A stretch of DNA of 34,498 bases from Mesorhizobium norvegicum (lineage in GTDB: Bacteria > Pseudomonadota > Alphaproteobacteria > Rhizobiales > Rhizobiaceae): contig NZ_SMYZ01000052.1 of the NCBI RefSeq assembly GCF_004919685.1, positions 1-34,498 on the forward strand, written 5' to 3'. The notes beneath the pieces are model-generated. The model did no database searches. It saw only the letters and a program-made list of their open reading frames with translations, and was not told the DNA's origin. Made by a program: the position numbers and the translations under genes. The stretch's first letter is position 1. Each line of letters opens with the position of its first letter. This document shows positions 15,772 to 25,134 of this stretch, one piece after another.

Positions 15772-16173
15772 ATGGCTCCAACTACGCCGGGCCCTTGGAG
15801 TCGTTCGGTGCACGCGGTCGGAAAACGACGCATGGTAAGCTTGGCAGGCGTGATCGCCACGGCTGCAGCACTTCAGACTGTTTCTGCGTTTGCGCACAAT
15901 GCCGATAGCGGCTGGACTTATCCGCCGGCCTGCTGTCACGGCGATCTATTGACGGGCGAGTGTGGCAGGATTCCTAGCATGACCGTGACGCCGCAGGCCG
16001 ATGGCTACGTGATCATTTTGCGGCCAGGTGACCATCAGAAAGTCACTCACCAAAACCGATACTTCGTTCCCTACGACAGTGTCATTCCGTCCGGCGACGA
16101 CAACTTCCACATCTGCCTGCATCCGACAGAGGAGCACGAAAACTGCTTCTTCGCGCCGTCGGAGGCGATGTAG
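15772..16173 (+). CDS. Small secreted Cys-containing protein, function unknown
   Basis: A protein of 133 residues from the ATG at 15772, or 113 from the ATG at 15832. Both starts give a signal peptide whose core is SLAGVIATAAAL, with probable cleavage after SAFA. The mature protein, of about 93 residues, has a WTYPPACCHGDLLTGEC segment and two later cysteines (FHICLH, ENCFF), so disulfides are likely. The shorter start has GGAAAAC upstream and looks slightly better, but the longer one cannot be excluded. An AT-rich stretch with a perfect CTATAT (15742-15747) upstream may be its -10 element. I recognise it only as a type of hypothetical periplasmic protein frequent in rhizobia. Confidence 0.75.
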   Translation: MAPTTPGPWSRSVHAVGKRRMVSLAGVIATAAALQTVSAFAHNADSGWTYPPACCHGDLLTGECGRIPSMTVTPQADGYVIILRPGDHQKVTHQNRYFVPYDSVIPSGDDNFHICLHPTEEHENCFFAPSEAM

Positions 16174-16263
16174 GTGCAAACTCGGGGCATGCTCGCCCCA
16201 CGCCGATCGACCTGTACTCGGCGATCAACAGCCTGTCAGGGCGCTGGCAAGCATCGCCATGGC

Positions 16264-17181
16264 CTATTTCACCGCTCCCGCGGTCATGCCCATGATGAGA
16301 TAACGCTCAAGCGCAATGCCGATGACGGCAAGCGGCGCTATCGCGGCCGTCGCAAGCGCTGCCATCGACCACCAGTTGATGCCTTGCGAGCCGGTCTGGC
16401 TCGCCACCATGACCGGAATTGTCTTGGCGTCGGTCGAGGTCAAAAGGGCGGCGAAGAAATACTCGTTCCAGCACAGCACCATCGCCAGGATGAAGGCGGC
16501 GACCATGCCAGGCAGCGCGATCGGCATGACGATGCGGAAGAAGGCGCCCCAGATCGACAACCCGTCGACGAGGGCTGCTTCCTCGAGTTCGACCGGGATC
16601 GAATTGAACTGGTCGCGCATGATCCAGATGACGATCGGCAGCACCATCAGCGTGTAGAGCAGGATCAGCCCGACGCGCGTGTCGAGCAGGCCGACTTCGC
16701 GGTAGAGCACCAGGAAGGGCAGGGCCAGCACCACCGGCGGCAGGATCAGCTGCGACAGGAAGAAGAACGAGATGTCTTCGTTCTTGAACCAGGCGAAATG
16801 GTAGCGATATCGGGTGAGTCCGTAGGCGGCGAGGCTGCCGATGACGATGGCGAGGCTCGACGCGCCGACCGAGGTGATCACCGAATTCATGAAGCGCTTG
16901 AGGAACTCCTCGCGCACCGTCGAGGTCTGGAAGATCGAGTCCGGCGACAGGCCGAGCGAGCGCCAGCCCTTCCAGTCCGGCTGGAAGTCGACGAAGGGGA
17001 TGAGATGGCCCTGGGTGACGTCGACCGCGGTCTTGAACGAGGTCGTGATCGTCCAGTAGATCGGGAACAGGCAGATGAACGCCCAGAAGGCCAGCGCCCC
17101 ATAGATGAAGACGCGGCTGGCGAGGAAGCTCGCCGGCGAGCGGATCTCCGAGGCGACATATTCGGTGGTCTGAACGCTCAT
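16264..17181 (-). CDS. ABC sugar transporter permease (CUT1, MalG type)
   Basis: Inner-membrane permease of 305 residues with six predicted membrane segments. The cytoplasmic EAA loop that docks with the ATPase is visible as EAALVDGLSIWGAFF...MP at about residue 200. The N-terminal segment FICLFPIYWTITTSFK and the C-terminal ALERYLIMGMTAGAVK end are typical of the second CUT1 permease. The ATG at 17181 lies 6 bases after the stop of the first permease, so they are co-translated or nearly so. It works with the first permease, the Tat-exported binding protein and the ATPase at 20350. Confidence 0.93.
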   Translation of the reverse strand: MSVQTTEYVASEIRSPASFLASRVFIYGALAFWAFICLFPIYWTITTSFKTAVDVTQGHLIPFVDFQPDWKGWRSLGLSPDSIFQTSTVREEFLKRFMNSVITSVGASSLAIVIGSLAAYGLTRYRYHFAWFKNEDISFFFLSQLILPPVVLALPFLVLYREVGLLDTRVGLILLYTLMVLPIVIWIMRDQFNSIPVELEEAALVDGLSIWGAFFRIVMPIALPGMVAAFILAMVLCWNEYFFAALLTSTDAKTIPVMVASQTGSQGINWWSMAALATAAIAPLAVIGIALERYLIMGMTAGAVK

Positions 17182-17187
17182 CTTGGC

Positions 17188-18309
17188 TCAATTCACATTG
17201 CGCACGAAGCGGTTGGCAAATTTCAACAGCCACGTGACGAACACGACGATGATGACCAGATAGGCCATCGCCAGCATGGTTCCGTAGCCGACATTCGAGC
17301 GGTCGCGGTATTCGCGGTAGATGAAGCTCGACACGGAATCGGTTGCACCGCCAGGACCACCCGACGTCACCGTGATGATGATGTCGGCAAGCTTCAGCTT
17401 GAAGATGATGCGCAGGATCAACGCCGTCACCGAAACCGGCAGCATCAGCGGGAAGGTGACCTGCCAGAAGGTCTGCCACGCATTGGCGCCGTCGACGCGT
17501 GCGGCTTCCAGCACCTCGCGCGACATCGCCTGCAGCCCGGCCAGCAGCATGATCATCATGAACGGAATGAAGGTCCAGGCATCCAGCACCATGATCGCGA
17601 TGCGCGCTATGATCGGGTCAGAGAAGAAGGCTGGATTGTCCCAGCCGAGATGGCGCGCCAGCGTGGCGGCCGGCCCAAAGCGGTACTCCATCAGCGATTT
17701 GCCGATCATCCACGACACCGCGACCGGCGACAGCATCAGGGGCAAAAGGAAGACGACGCGGAAGAATTTTCGCGCCCGTATCTGCGCGTTGAGCAGCAGC
17801 GCCAGGCCGAAGGCGATCACATATTCGACCGCCACCGCCAGCACATAGAGCACCATGTTGAACAGCGCATTGCGGTAGTAGGGATCACCCAGCATCTGCC
17901 AGAAATTGTCGAGCCCGTTGAACCTGCGGCCGGCGAAGGAACTGAGGTTCCAGTCGGTCAGCGCGATGTAGAAGCCGAACAGCGTCGGGAAGATCACCAT
18001 GGCGATGGTGAACAGCAGCGCCGGCAGCAGGAACAGTGCACGCTGGCCGTCCTCGCCGCGCGTCAGCACCTGGCCGGCGCCGAGCGCCACACCCCACAAC
18101 ACATAGGCATAGACGACCGGCTGCCAGCTTTCGAACCCGAGTGTGGTGACTTCGCTCTTGTACAGGATCTGCAGCGCGATCACGGCCAGCAGGCCGAGTG
18201 TCGCCGCGGCCATCAAGGCAAAACCGAGTCGCTTGCGGCCCGGTGCGATCAGATCCGCTGGACCGCCGTTTGCCGGCCATTCATTGGTGGGCAAGGTCTG
18301 TTCAGCCAC
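17188..18309 (-). CDS. ABC sugar transporter permease (CUT1, MalF type)
   Basis: A 373-residue inner-membrane permease with an extra N-terminal pair of membrane helices before the usual core (LLPALLFTIAMVIFPTLFGFYIALT onward, in pieces). The EAA loop reads EAARVDGANAWQTFWQVTFP. I chose the GTG at 18309, with ACGGGAC upstream, because any earlier start (the frame is open to 18366) would place the large hairpin at 18334-18362 inside the coding sequence. It follows the binding-protein gene and precedes the second permease. Confidence 0.92.
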   Translation of the reverse strand: MAEQTLPTNEWPANGGPADLIAPGRKRLGFALMAAATLGLLAVIALQILYKSEVTTLGFESWQPVVYAYVLWGVALGAGQVLTRGEDGQRALFLLPALLFTIAMVIFPTLFGFYIALTDWNLSSFAGRRFNGLDNFWQMLGDPYYRNALFNMVLYVLAVAVEYVIAFGLALLLNAQIRARKFFRVVFLLPLMLSPVAVSWMIGKSLMEYRFGPAATLARHLGWDNPAFFSDPIIARIAIMVLDAWTFIPFMMIMLLAGLQAMSREVLEAARVDGANAWQTFWQVTFPLMLPVSVTALILRIIFKLKLADIIITVTSGGPGGATDSVSSFIYREYRDRSNVGYGTMLAMAYLVIIVVFVTWLLKFANRFVRNVN

Positions 18310-18333
18310 GCGTCCCGTCCGTTCACAACAAAG

Positions 18334-18362
18334 ACCCTGACCGGCCTCAGGCCGGTCAGGGT
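18334..18362 (-). promoter_or_regulatory. Large intercistronic hairpin between binding-protein and permease genes
   Basis: Arms ACCCTGACCGGCCT (18334-18347) and AGGCCGGTCAGGGT (18349-18362) are perfectly complementary. No T-run follows in the leftward direction. In other ABC operons such a hairpin stabilises the binding-protein mRNA or attenuates read-through, giving more binding protein than permease. Confidence 0.8.
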
Positions 18363-18378
18363 TCACTATAGTATCAGG

Positions 18379-20055
18379 CTACAGGCCGAGCGAGGCCTTG
18401 TAGAGTTCGATCTGCTTCTCGCGGCCAATCTGGTCGGTCAACTTCTCCCAGGCGGCGGCGATGGCGTCGGCGCCTTCCTGTGCCTTCATCTTGCCGGCAA
18501 ATGTGTTGGCCAGGATGTCCTCGGCGGCGCTGTAGTACTGGAAGATGCCGGGGATGCGTGGCTCGATCGCCGCGTTCGGATGGTTGTAGCTGTCGGCTTC
18601 CGACTTGAGATAGGACGTGATGAACGCCTCGTCGTAGCCGGCCGCCACCCATTCCGGAATGTTGAAATGGCTGTTGCGATAGGGCTGGAAGCCCGACGGA
18701 TACGCCGCGCACCAGAGCGACAGGTCCTTGCCGCCGAGATGGGCAGCTGCCGACCAGGCCGCCTTTTTCTTCTTTTCGTCGCTATCGACGCGAGCCATCA
18801 CATAGACGCCCCAGCCGATATAGGCGCAGTTCGGCGCATAGTTCGGGCCGCTGGCGAGCTTGTCCCACTTGCCGGTCTTGGAATTGTAGACATCGTCGGA
18901 GCCCGGCAGGATCGAGAAGCCTGTGACGTCCCCGACGACCGAGGAGTCACTGGTCTTCGCATTCGAGCCAGCATCTCCCCACCAAGCCAGCATCGAACCA
19001 GTGCCGCCCAGGAATTGGGAGAAACAGGTCTGGTTCGGGTCGGCGTTGATTTGGTCTTGCGGTTCGAAAGGCAGCGCGTCGATCACGTCCTGGATCGCCC
19101 GCACCCAAGCCGGGTTGTTCACGCGCGGTTTCATCGTATCCGGATCGAACAGCCACGCTTTGTCATCAGGGTGCTTGGCATAGGCACTAGCGCGGCTGCC
19201 GAGGAAGTAGAAGCCAAAACCGCCCCATGGCTTGGGCGCGTCGAGATAGCCATAGACATCCTGGCCCTTGAACTTCTTGCCCTTGAGGAACTTGGTCACC
19301 GCCTGCACCTGCTGCCAGGTCTTCGGCACGCCCCATTCCGTTAGGCCTGCCTTGTCGCCGCTGTCGGCTTTCCAGGCTGCTGTCAGATCAGAGTCGGAGA
19401 ACACGTCGGTGCGGTAGTTGAAATTGTGCGCGTCGCCGTCGACGGTCACGCGGTACTGCTTGCCGTTCCAGGTGCCGACCGGCGGCTTCAGATAGGCCAC
19501 AATGTCGTCCATATCGATCTGTTTCTTGACCCAGTCCGGCATCTCAGAGGCCAGCCCCTTGCCACAGACGTCGCCCTCGAACGGCGCGCCCATCTCGATG
19601 ACGTCGAAATCGACGGTGCCGGTGGCGATCGCCTGCTGCAGGCGCGGATTGTAGTCGGCCTGCGCCAGGTCGATCCAGTTGAACTTGGCCCCGGTATAGT
19701 CTTCCCACGCCTTCAGGAAGCCGCGGTACAGCACGTTGTGCAGGTTCTGGTTGTTGAGACCCATGAAGGTGAGTTCGACACCGGCGAACTCGCCTGGCTT
19801 GACACTGGCCTTGGTGGCGCCAAGGCACATCTCACCGACCTTCTGGAAGTCGGCGTCGGTCGGTTGACCCTTGCCGACGCCCGGGACCTGCAGGATCTGC
19901 GCGCGCAGATCATCGGCGGCCGATGCCGGACGCGTCAGCGCGCCGAGACCGGCGCTGGATGCTGCCGAGAGCGCGGCCATGCTGGCCGCGCCCTTCAAGA
20001 GGTCGCGCCTTGTGGCACCGGCACGGATCAGTTGTTCGTAAAGACCTGTTCTCAT
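18379..20055 (-). CDS. ABC sugar transporter substrate-binding protein, Tat-exported
   Basis: A 558-residue CUT1 solute-binding protein. The N terminus has a twin-arginine motif, TRRDLLKG at residues 15-22, then a hydrophobic Ala-rich stretch and probable cleavage in PASA-ADDL, so it is likely exported folded by Tat. The mature protein has the family-1 binding-protein layout, with an early WEDYTGAKFNWIDLAQ segment and a late WAAAHLGG-like region rewritten as WSAAAHLGGKD. It is longer than most sugar-binding proteins (about 420). The ATG at 20055 has a strong GGGAGGA upstream. It is the first gene of a leftward operon with both permeases and is divergent from the ATPase gene. The ligand is unknown; polyols or modified sugars are candidates. 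Confidence 0.9.
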   Translation of the reverse strand: MRTGLYEQLIRAGATRRDLLKGAASMAALSAASSAGLGALTRPASAADDLRAQILQVPGVGKGQPTDADFQKVGEMCLGATKASVKPGEFAGVELTFMGLNNQNLHNVLYRGFLKAWEDYTGAKFNWIDLAQADYNPRLQQAIATGTVDFDVIEMGAPFEGDVCGKGLASEMPDWVKKQIDMDDIVAYLKPPVGTWNGKQYRVTVDGDAHNFNYRTDVFSDSDLTAAWKADSGDKAGLTEWGVPKTWQQVQAVTKFLKGKKFKGQDVYGYLDAPKPWGGFGFYFLGSRASAYAKHPDDKAWLFDPDTMKPRVNNPAWVRAIQDVIDALPFEPQDQINADPNQTCFSQFLGGTGSMLAWWGDAGSNAKTSDSSVVGDVTGFSILPGSDDVYNSKTGKWDKLASGPNYAPNCAYIGWGVYVMARVDSDEKKKKAAWSAAAHLGGKDLSLWCAAYPSGFQPYRNSHFNIPEWVAAGYDEAFITSYLKSEADSYNHPNAAIEPRIPGIFQYYSAAEDILANTFAGKMKAQEGADAIAAAWEKLTDQIGREKQIELYKASLGL

Positions 20056-20349
20056 CGACTATTCCTCCCAGAACATCAGCGTGAATGGATATGACCAACC
20101 TTGTCGGACGCTGGAGCGCCAACGATTCTCCCGGCTCGGAAACGAACTGCGCAGGACCCCACCTGCTCGATTGAAGTTCCGATTTTGCGGATCGGGTAAC
20201 CGGCATTCGGACCAGCGTTCGCCACTATTCTCACAACCAAACGCCGTGTCAACGAGAACAGGTTTTTATCTATAAGAGACTGACTTGCCCTGACCGGTCG
20301 CGTTGGTTAGCTTCTGCGCCTACGGCCAGTGGAGCCGGAAGGGGAATAT
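20056..20349. other. Divergent promoter region of the CUT1 importer
   Basis: About 294 bases between the binding-protein and ATPase genes. The leftward side has a TTGACA-N17-AATAGT promoter candidate (20224-20252). The rightward side has only a weak CTTGCC at 20284. No transcription-factor gene is adjacent, so the regulator is unknown. No gene is seen here. Confidence 0.6.
20224..20252 (-). promoter_or_regulatory. Candidate promoter for the binding-protein/permease operon
   Basis: Read leftward, TTGACA (20252-20247), then a 17-base spacer, then AATAGT (20229-20224). The -35 is a perfect consensus; the -10 is fair. It would give a leader of roughly 160 bases before the binding-protein start. 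Confidence 0.5.
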
Positions 20350-21408
<1,059 letters not shown>

Positions 21409-21435
21409 TCTCAACCGGACTTCACGAGGACTATC

Positions 21436-21888
21436 ATGCTCAAAGGCATCAACCCGCTGCTCAATGCCGATGTGCTGCAGGCATTGCGGGCAATGGGCCA
21501 TGGCGATGATTTGATCATCGCCGACACCAATTTCCCGTCCGATTCCGTGGCGCGCCAGACGGCGCTTGGCCGCCTGCTGCGCATCGATGCCTCGGCCGCC
21601 GAGGTGGCAAAGGCGGTGCTGTCGCTCTACCCGCTGGATACATTCGTCGACGACTCGGCCGCGCGCATGGAAATCGTCGGCAAGCCCGATGAGATCCCGC
21701 CCGTTCAGAAGGAAGTGCAAAAGGAAATAGACAAGGCCGAGGGCAAGTCGTGGCCGATGTTGGCGGTCGAGCGCTACGCGTTCTACGAGCGCGCCAAGCA
21801 GGCCTATTGCGTCATCCAGACCGGCGAACGCCGCTTCTATGGCTGCTTCGCCTTCCGCAAGGGCGTCGTGCCGCCGGATGCGGAGTAG
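21436..21888 (+). CDS. RbsD/FucU family sugar mutarotase
   Basis: A 150-residue RbsD/FucU-fold protein that interconverts sugar anomers (fucose or ribose type) so that kinases or transporters get the right form. The N terminus MLKGINPLLNADVLQAL followed by GHGDDLIIADTNFP matches FucU closely, including the catalytic His in the MGHGD turn. The C-terminal YAFYERAKQAYCVIQTGE region resembles FucU more than RbsD. The ribosome-binding site AGGA stands before the ATG. It is between the ATPase and the kinase genes, 27 bases after the first and 4 bases before the second, so one transcript is expected. Confidence 0.9.
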   Translation: MLKGINPLLNADVLQALRAMGHGDDLIIADTNFPSDSVARQTALGRLLRIDASAAEVAKAVLSLYPLDTFVDDSAARMEIVGKPDEIPPVQKEVQKEIDKAEGKSWPMLAVERYAFYERAKQAYCVIQTGERRFYGCFAFRKGVVPPDAE

Positions 21889-21892
21889 CGGC

Positions 21893-22822
21893 ATGGCTTC
21901 GGGCAAGCCGGTCGTCATCCTTGGCGTGTTCGTCGCCGACACCGCCTACAGGGCGCAGCGGCAGCCGCGCATGGGCGAAACCATCCTCGGCACATCCTTC
22001 ACGCTTGGTCCCGGCGGCAAGGGCTCGAACCAGGCGGTCGCCGCCGGCAAGCTTGGCGCCGATGTCACCTTCCTCACCCGCCTCGGCGTCGACCCCTTCG
22101 CCGACATGGCCAGGCAGACCTGGGCGCAGGCGGGCGTCAAGAATGCCGTCATCGACACGCCTGAAAGCTACACGGGTGCGGCCTACATCTTCGTCGAGGA
22201 GACCACCGGCAACAACGCCATCATCGTCAGCCCCGGTGCTGCCATGCTGATCTCGTCAGCCGATATCGAAGCCAATGCCGCGCTGATCGGCAGTGCCGGC
22301 GTCTTTGTCACCCAGCTCGAACAGCCGATCGAAGCAGCTACGCGGGCGCTGGAGATCGCGCGCGGGGCTGGGGTGACGACGATCCTCAACCCGGCCCCGG
22401 CGGCAAAGCTTCCCGACCGCATCTACACGCTCTGCGACTACCTCACGCCCAACGAGACGGAGGCAGAGGAACTGACCGGGATGAAGGTCTCCTCGGTCGA
22501 CGAGGCGCGAGCCGCTGCGGACAATCTGCTGAAAAAGGGCGTCGGCACGGTCATCGTCACCCTGGGTGACAAGGGCGCGCTTTTGCACTCGAAGGAGCGC
22601 TCCGACCATGTTCCCGCCATCAGCGCCGGGCCGGTGGTCGAAACCACCGGGGCAGGCGATGCCTTCAATGGTGGTCTTGCCGCCGCCTTGTCGCGAGGCG
22701 TGGAGCCGCTGCAAGCGGTGCGCTTCGCCTGCGCTGTCGCCGGCATTTCCGTGACGCGACCAGGGACCGCGCCGTCGATGCCGATGCTGCAGGAGGTCGA
22801 GGCGCTGCTGGCGAGGGGGTGA
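21893..22822 (+). CDS. PfkB-family sugar kinase (ribokinase-like)
   Basis: A 309-residue cytoplasmic kinase that should phosphorylate the imported sugar. PfkB signature 1 is visible as GPGGKGSNQAVAAGKLGADV, and signature 2 as VETTGAGDAFNGG, with the catalytic Asp in GAGD. The first position of signature 2 is Glu instead of the usual Asp. The N-P-x-E phosphate/Mg motif reads LTPNETEAEEL. I chose the ATG at 21893 with GGAG upstream, 4 bases after the FucU stop; an upstream start at 21839 would overlap that gene. It completes an import-mutarotation-phosphorylation set. Ribose is the default guess, but no ribose gene set is present. Confidence 0.9.
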   Translation: MASGKPVVILGVFVADTAYRAQRQPRMGETILGTSFTLGPGGKGSNQAVAAGKLGADVTFLTRLGVDPFADMARQTWAQAGVKNAVIDTPESYTGAAYIFVEETTGNNAIIVSPGAAMLISSADIEANAALIGSAGVFVTQLEQPIEAATRALEIARGAGVTTILNPAPAAKLPDRIYTLCDYLTPNETEAEELTGMKVSSVDEARAAADNLLKKGVGTVIVTLGDKGALLHSKERSDHVPAISAGPVVETTGAGDAFNGGLAAALSRGVEPLQAVRFACAVAGISVTRPGTAPSMPMLQEVEALLARG

Positions 22823-22882
22823 GATCGGCTTGGCTGACTGGCCGCTGACGCCGCCTCTGGCCTGTTCTTAAGGCTTTGAGCC

Positions 22883-24109
22883 CTATGATTTTTTCGAACG
22901 CAAGCTTGTGGAGATCTTGCGCAGCGGGCCTGTGAAGCGCCAGCTTCTGGACTGATGCAAGGCCGCGATCTGCATCTGGCACGCTTGCAGCGTTTGTTCG
23001 ATCTCGTCCTTCTCGTTCCTTGCATCCGAAGCGGCGCTCTGTAGCTCGGCGTTGCTTTGGTGAGCTAGATCGAACTCGTTGCGCAGCCTCGAGATTTCCG
23101 ATTGCAACGCAGCTTCCCTGTTCCGTGCGTCCGCAATGGCGCTCTGCAGCTCGGCGCTGCTTTGGTGAGCCGCCTCAAGCTCATTGCGCAACCTTGAGAT
23201 TTCAGAATGCAACGTCGCCTTCTCGGCTTCAGCGCCTGCAAGCATCGGTCGGATCGTTTGCACATCCTCCCGGGCAAGCCGCGCTACCAGATCGCCGACG
23301 GCACGGCGCATCTGCTCGCTCCAAGCCGCGGGATCAACGCGCATGAGGCGCGAGTACTCGGATTGTTCCTTGCCGGCGTTCGGTATCCAGACGCGCAAGG
23401 CTGAAGGCCACCAGCCGGCTCTGTCCGCGATATCAAGAAACGTAGCCAGTTGCGATGCCTGGGAGTGACGCGAATTTTTCCATAGGGCGCTGAAATGCAG
23501 GACGGTTGGAACGCGGCAATAGGTGAAGGGATTTCGCGGGTTCTCGCGCATGATTCGCCGCCACAATTGCCAGTCCCCGGCCGATGCGACGTCTTCCGGC
23601 CAGACATCTCGCGAAGGCAGGCAATCAGCCCGATACAGGAAGCAAGTGGCGGGTATCGTGTTGCCGACCTCCGTGAACACCCTGAACTCGTCGGCCAGTT
23701 CCAGATTGGTCAGGAAGGGTGCTGCGATGCCATCGGTGGAAACCCACAGCGCCTGACTGTACGCGATGGCAGCCCCATTTTTGAGGCCATCCGCCAGGAT
23801 CTCAAAATGATCCGGAAACAGGAGATCGTCATCGGCGGCAAAGCCAATCAGCTCGCCGCGCGCCTCGCGAAGCGCGATGTTGCGGTTCGCGTAGCCGAAG
23901 TTCGGCGCCTTGGGCAAATCGAGGAAGCGAATGCGGGCGTCCTGAAAGGCTTCGACCACCTCGGCCGTGCCGGGCGCGCAGCCGTCGCCGACGACCAGAA
24001 GTTCAAAGTCTTCGACGGTTTGATCCAGCACCGATTGGATGGCCATGCCGATGACATCCACGCGCGAGTGCGTCGGCATGAGAATGGAAAAGCGGGGCTT
24101 GCTCACCAT
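22883..24109 (-). CDS. Family 2 glycosyltransferase with duplicated coiled-coil tail
   Basis: A 408-residue protein. Residues 1 to about 230 form a GT-A domain: FSILMPTHSR start, VVGDGCAPGT nucleotide loop and the metal-binding triad DDD at residues 93-95 in FAADDDLLFPDHF. A later GDWQLWRRI segment is typical of the acceptor side. Residues of about 295-390 are a coiled coil with a near-exact 35-residue internal duplication, built on EISRLRNE, AHQS and AELQS. The C terminus (RSWRFTGPLRKI) resembles tails of cell-surface GT2 enzymes. No membrane helix is seen. It begins within the last codons of the RmlC-like gene, with a 7-base overlap, so the two are coupled and probably build a surface polysaccharide. 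Confidence 0.87.
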   Translation of the reverse strand: MVSKPRFSILMPTHSRVDVIGMAIQSVLDQTVEDFELLVVGDGCAPGTAEVVEAFQDARIRFLDLPKAPNFGYANRNIALREARGELIGFAADDDLLFPDHFEILADGLKNGAAIAYSQALWVSTDGIAAPFLTNLELADEFRVFTEVGNTIPATCFLYRADCLPSRDVWPEDVASAGDWQLWRRIMRENPRNPFTYCRVPTVLHFSALWKNSRHSQASQLATFLDIADRAGWWPSALRVWIPNAGKEQSEYSRLMRVDPAAWSEQMRRAVGDLVARLAREDVQTIRPMLAGAEAEKATLHSEISRLRNELEAAHQSSAELQSAIADARNREAALQSEISRLRNEFDLAHQSNAELQSAASDARNEKDEIEQTLQACQMQIAALHQSRSWRFTGPLRKISTSLRSKKS

Positions 24110-24663
24110 CCCTTGGCGCTGCCGAAATCATGGGGAATGAGATCGGTATCGATGGGCAGTCGGTACTTGTCGGGATTCGAGTGATCGTATTGTATCGTTG
24201 GGAAATTGATGGCGACCAAGTCGGATGTTCCGATGTTTCGGTCGGCATGCCAGACAAATTTCGGAATATTGACCAGGCGGGGACGATTGCCGGAGAGGTA
24301 AACCTTCGAAATCTTGCCGTATGTACTGGATTCGGGGCGAGGGTCATAAAGGACCAGTTCCATCTCGCCGCTGATCACAAAATAGCGGTCCTCGTGCAGC
24401 TTGTGCAGGCCCCACCCTTTCACGAAGCCAGGGCGAATTGTGAACATGTAGGAAAAGACCAGCGGGTCGGCATGCCAACCCCAGCGCGGGTCATAGATCT
24501 CCGTGACGCTGCCGCGGTCGTCATTGTGCCGGATGCTGTCGAAAAAGGACATGCCGTCCACAAGAGGCGTAGTGCTTTGCCGCTGCTCGTCCAGAGTCCG
24601 TTGATCCTGCTGAGCGGCGGCAAGTGTGGTCTCCAGAAGATTCAGGCTGGTGTGATCGCTCAT
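24103..24663 (-). CDS. RmlC-like cupin (dTDP-4-dehydrorhamnose 3,5-epimerase related)
   Basis: A 186-residue double-stranded beta-helix protein. The segments KGWGLHKLHEDRYFV and MELVLYDPRPES correspond to the RmlC core, where His residues and an Asp catalyse epimerisation at sugar C3/C5; the later PRLVNIPKFVWH and the NPDKYRLP tail also fit the family. Not all catalytic positions can be verified by eye, so it could be a sugar-nucleotide isomerase or binding relative. I chose the ATG at 24663 with GGGGAC upstream; a TTG two codons earlier is possible. It overlaps the glycosyltransferase start by 7 bases (ATGGTGA), a sign of coupled translation. Confidence 0.82.
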   Translation of the reverse strand: MSDHTSLNLLETTLAAAQQDQRTLDEQRQSTTPLVDGMSFFDSIRHNDDRGSVTEIYDPRWGWHADPLVFSYMFTIRPGFVKGWGLHKLHEDRYFVISGEMELVLYDPRPESSTYGKISKVYLSGNRPRLVNIPKFVWHADRNIGTSDLVAINFPTIQYDHSNPDKYRLPIDTDLIPHDFGSAKGW

Positions 24664-25057
24664 GAACAAAGTCCCCGCTGTTTGACCACCTTCAGGTCGA
24701 CCTTCCTCTCACAATTTTCGATGGATGTCCTGATCGGGCTAACAGGTTCGTGCAGCCATGATGACTTTTTCGGGCGCGGTTGGAGTTTTTGATGGGATCG
24801 GAGGCAGGGGATGGCCAGACGAGCGGGCGCGCGCCGGCGTGCCACTGACAGGATTTGGGCGGCGCCTTGCTTGCGCTGGTTGACGCGACCAGAGCGCGGC
24901 GCCGTCAATGCCGACGTTCCAGAGGCGGTTCCTGGGTCTATGCTTGGGAGATCAAACTCAAATCCGAGACAATCCGAATTGCCTCATCCAAGATGATTTT
25001 TTTGACAACAATGTCGACATTTCTCCGAAGCCAAGGGCTTGATACCCTTGAGAGAAA
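24664..25057. other. Gene-poor stretch before tRNA-Asp
   Basis: About 394 bases with no convincing gene. Around 24862-24915 the sequence resembles the 3' end of the PfkB kinase gene at 22,670-22,810 (shared TGACGCGACCAG and a following GCGCCGTC.ATGCCGA), which may mark a decayed kinase fragment. A T7 run at about 24995-25001 is not preceded by a hairpin. The stem CAAGGG/CCCTTG (25032-25050) lies just downstream of tRNA-Asp in its own direction. Confidence 0.5.
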
Positions 25058-25134
25058 TGGCGCGAGTGACGGGGCTCGAACCCGCGACCTCCGGCGTGAC
25101 AGGCCGGCACTCTAACCAACTGAGCTACACCCGC
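25058..25134 (-). tRNA. tRNA-Asp (anticodon GTC)
   Basis: Read leftward it folds into a cloverleaf: acceptor GCGGGTG/CACTCGC with one G-U pair, D arm from TAGCTCAG, anticodon stem GCCGG/CCGGC presenting CTGTCAC (anticodon GTC), and T loop TTCGAGC. Discriminator G and an encoded CCA complete the 77 bases. Confidence 0.96.

Noticed and set aside
16174..19344. A 1056-codon open frame antisense to the CUT1 permease and binding-protein genes
   Set aside because: It is rich in Arg, His, Gln and Asp with no domain pattern, as expected from the complement of GC-rich membrane-protein genes.
22861..22890. Terminator between the kinase and glycosyltransferase genes
   Set aside because: The stem GGCT/AGCC is only 4 bp before the T-run, too weak to call.
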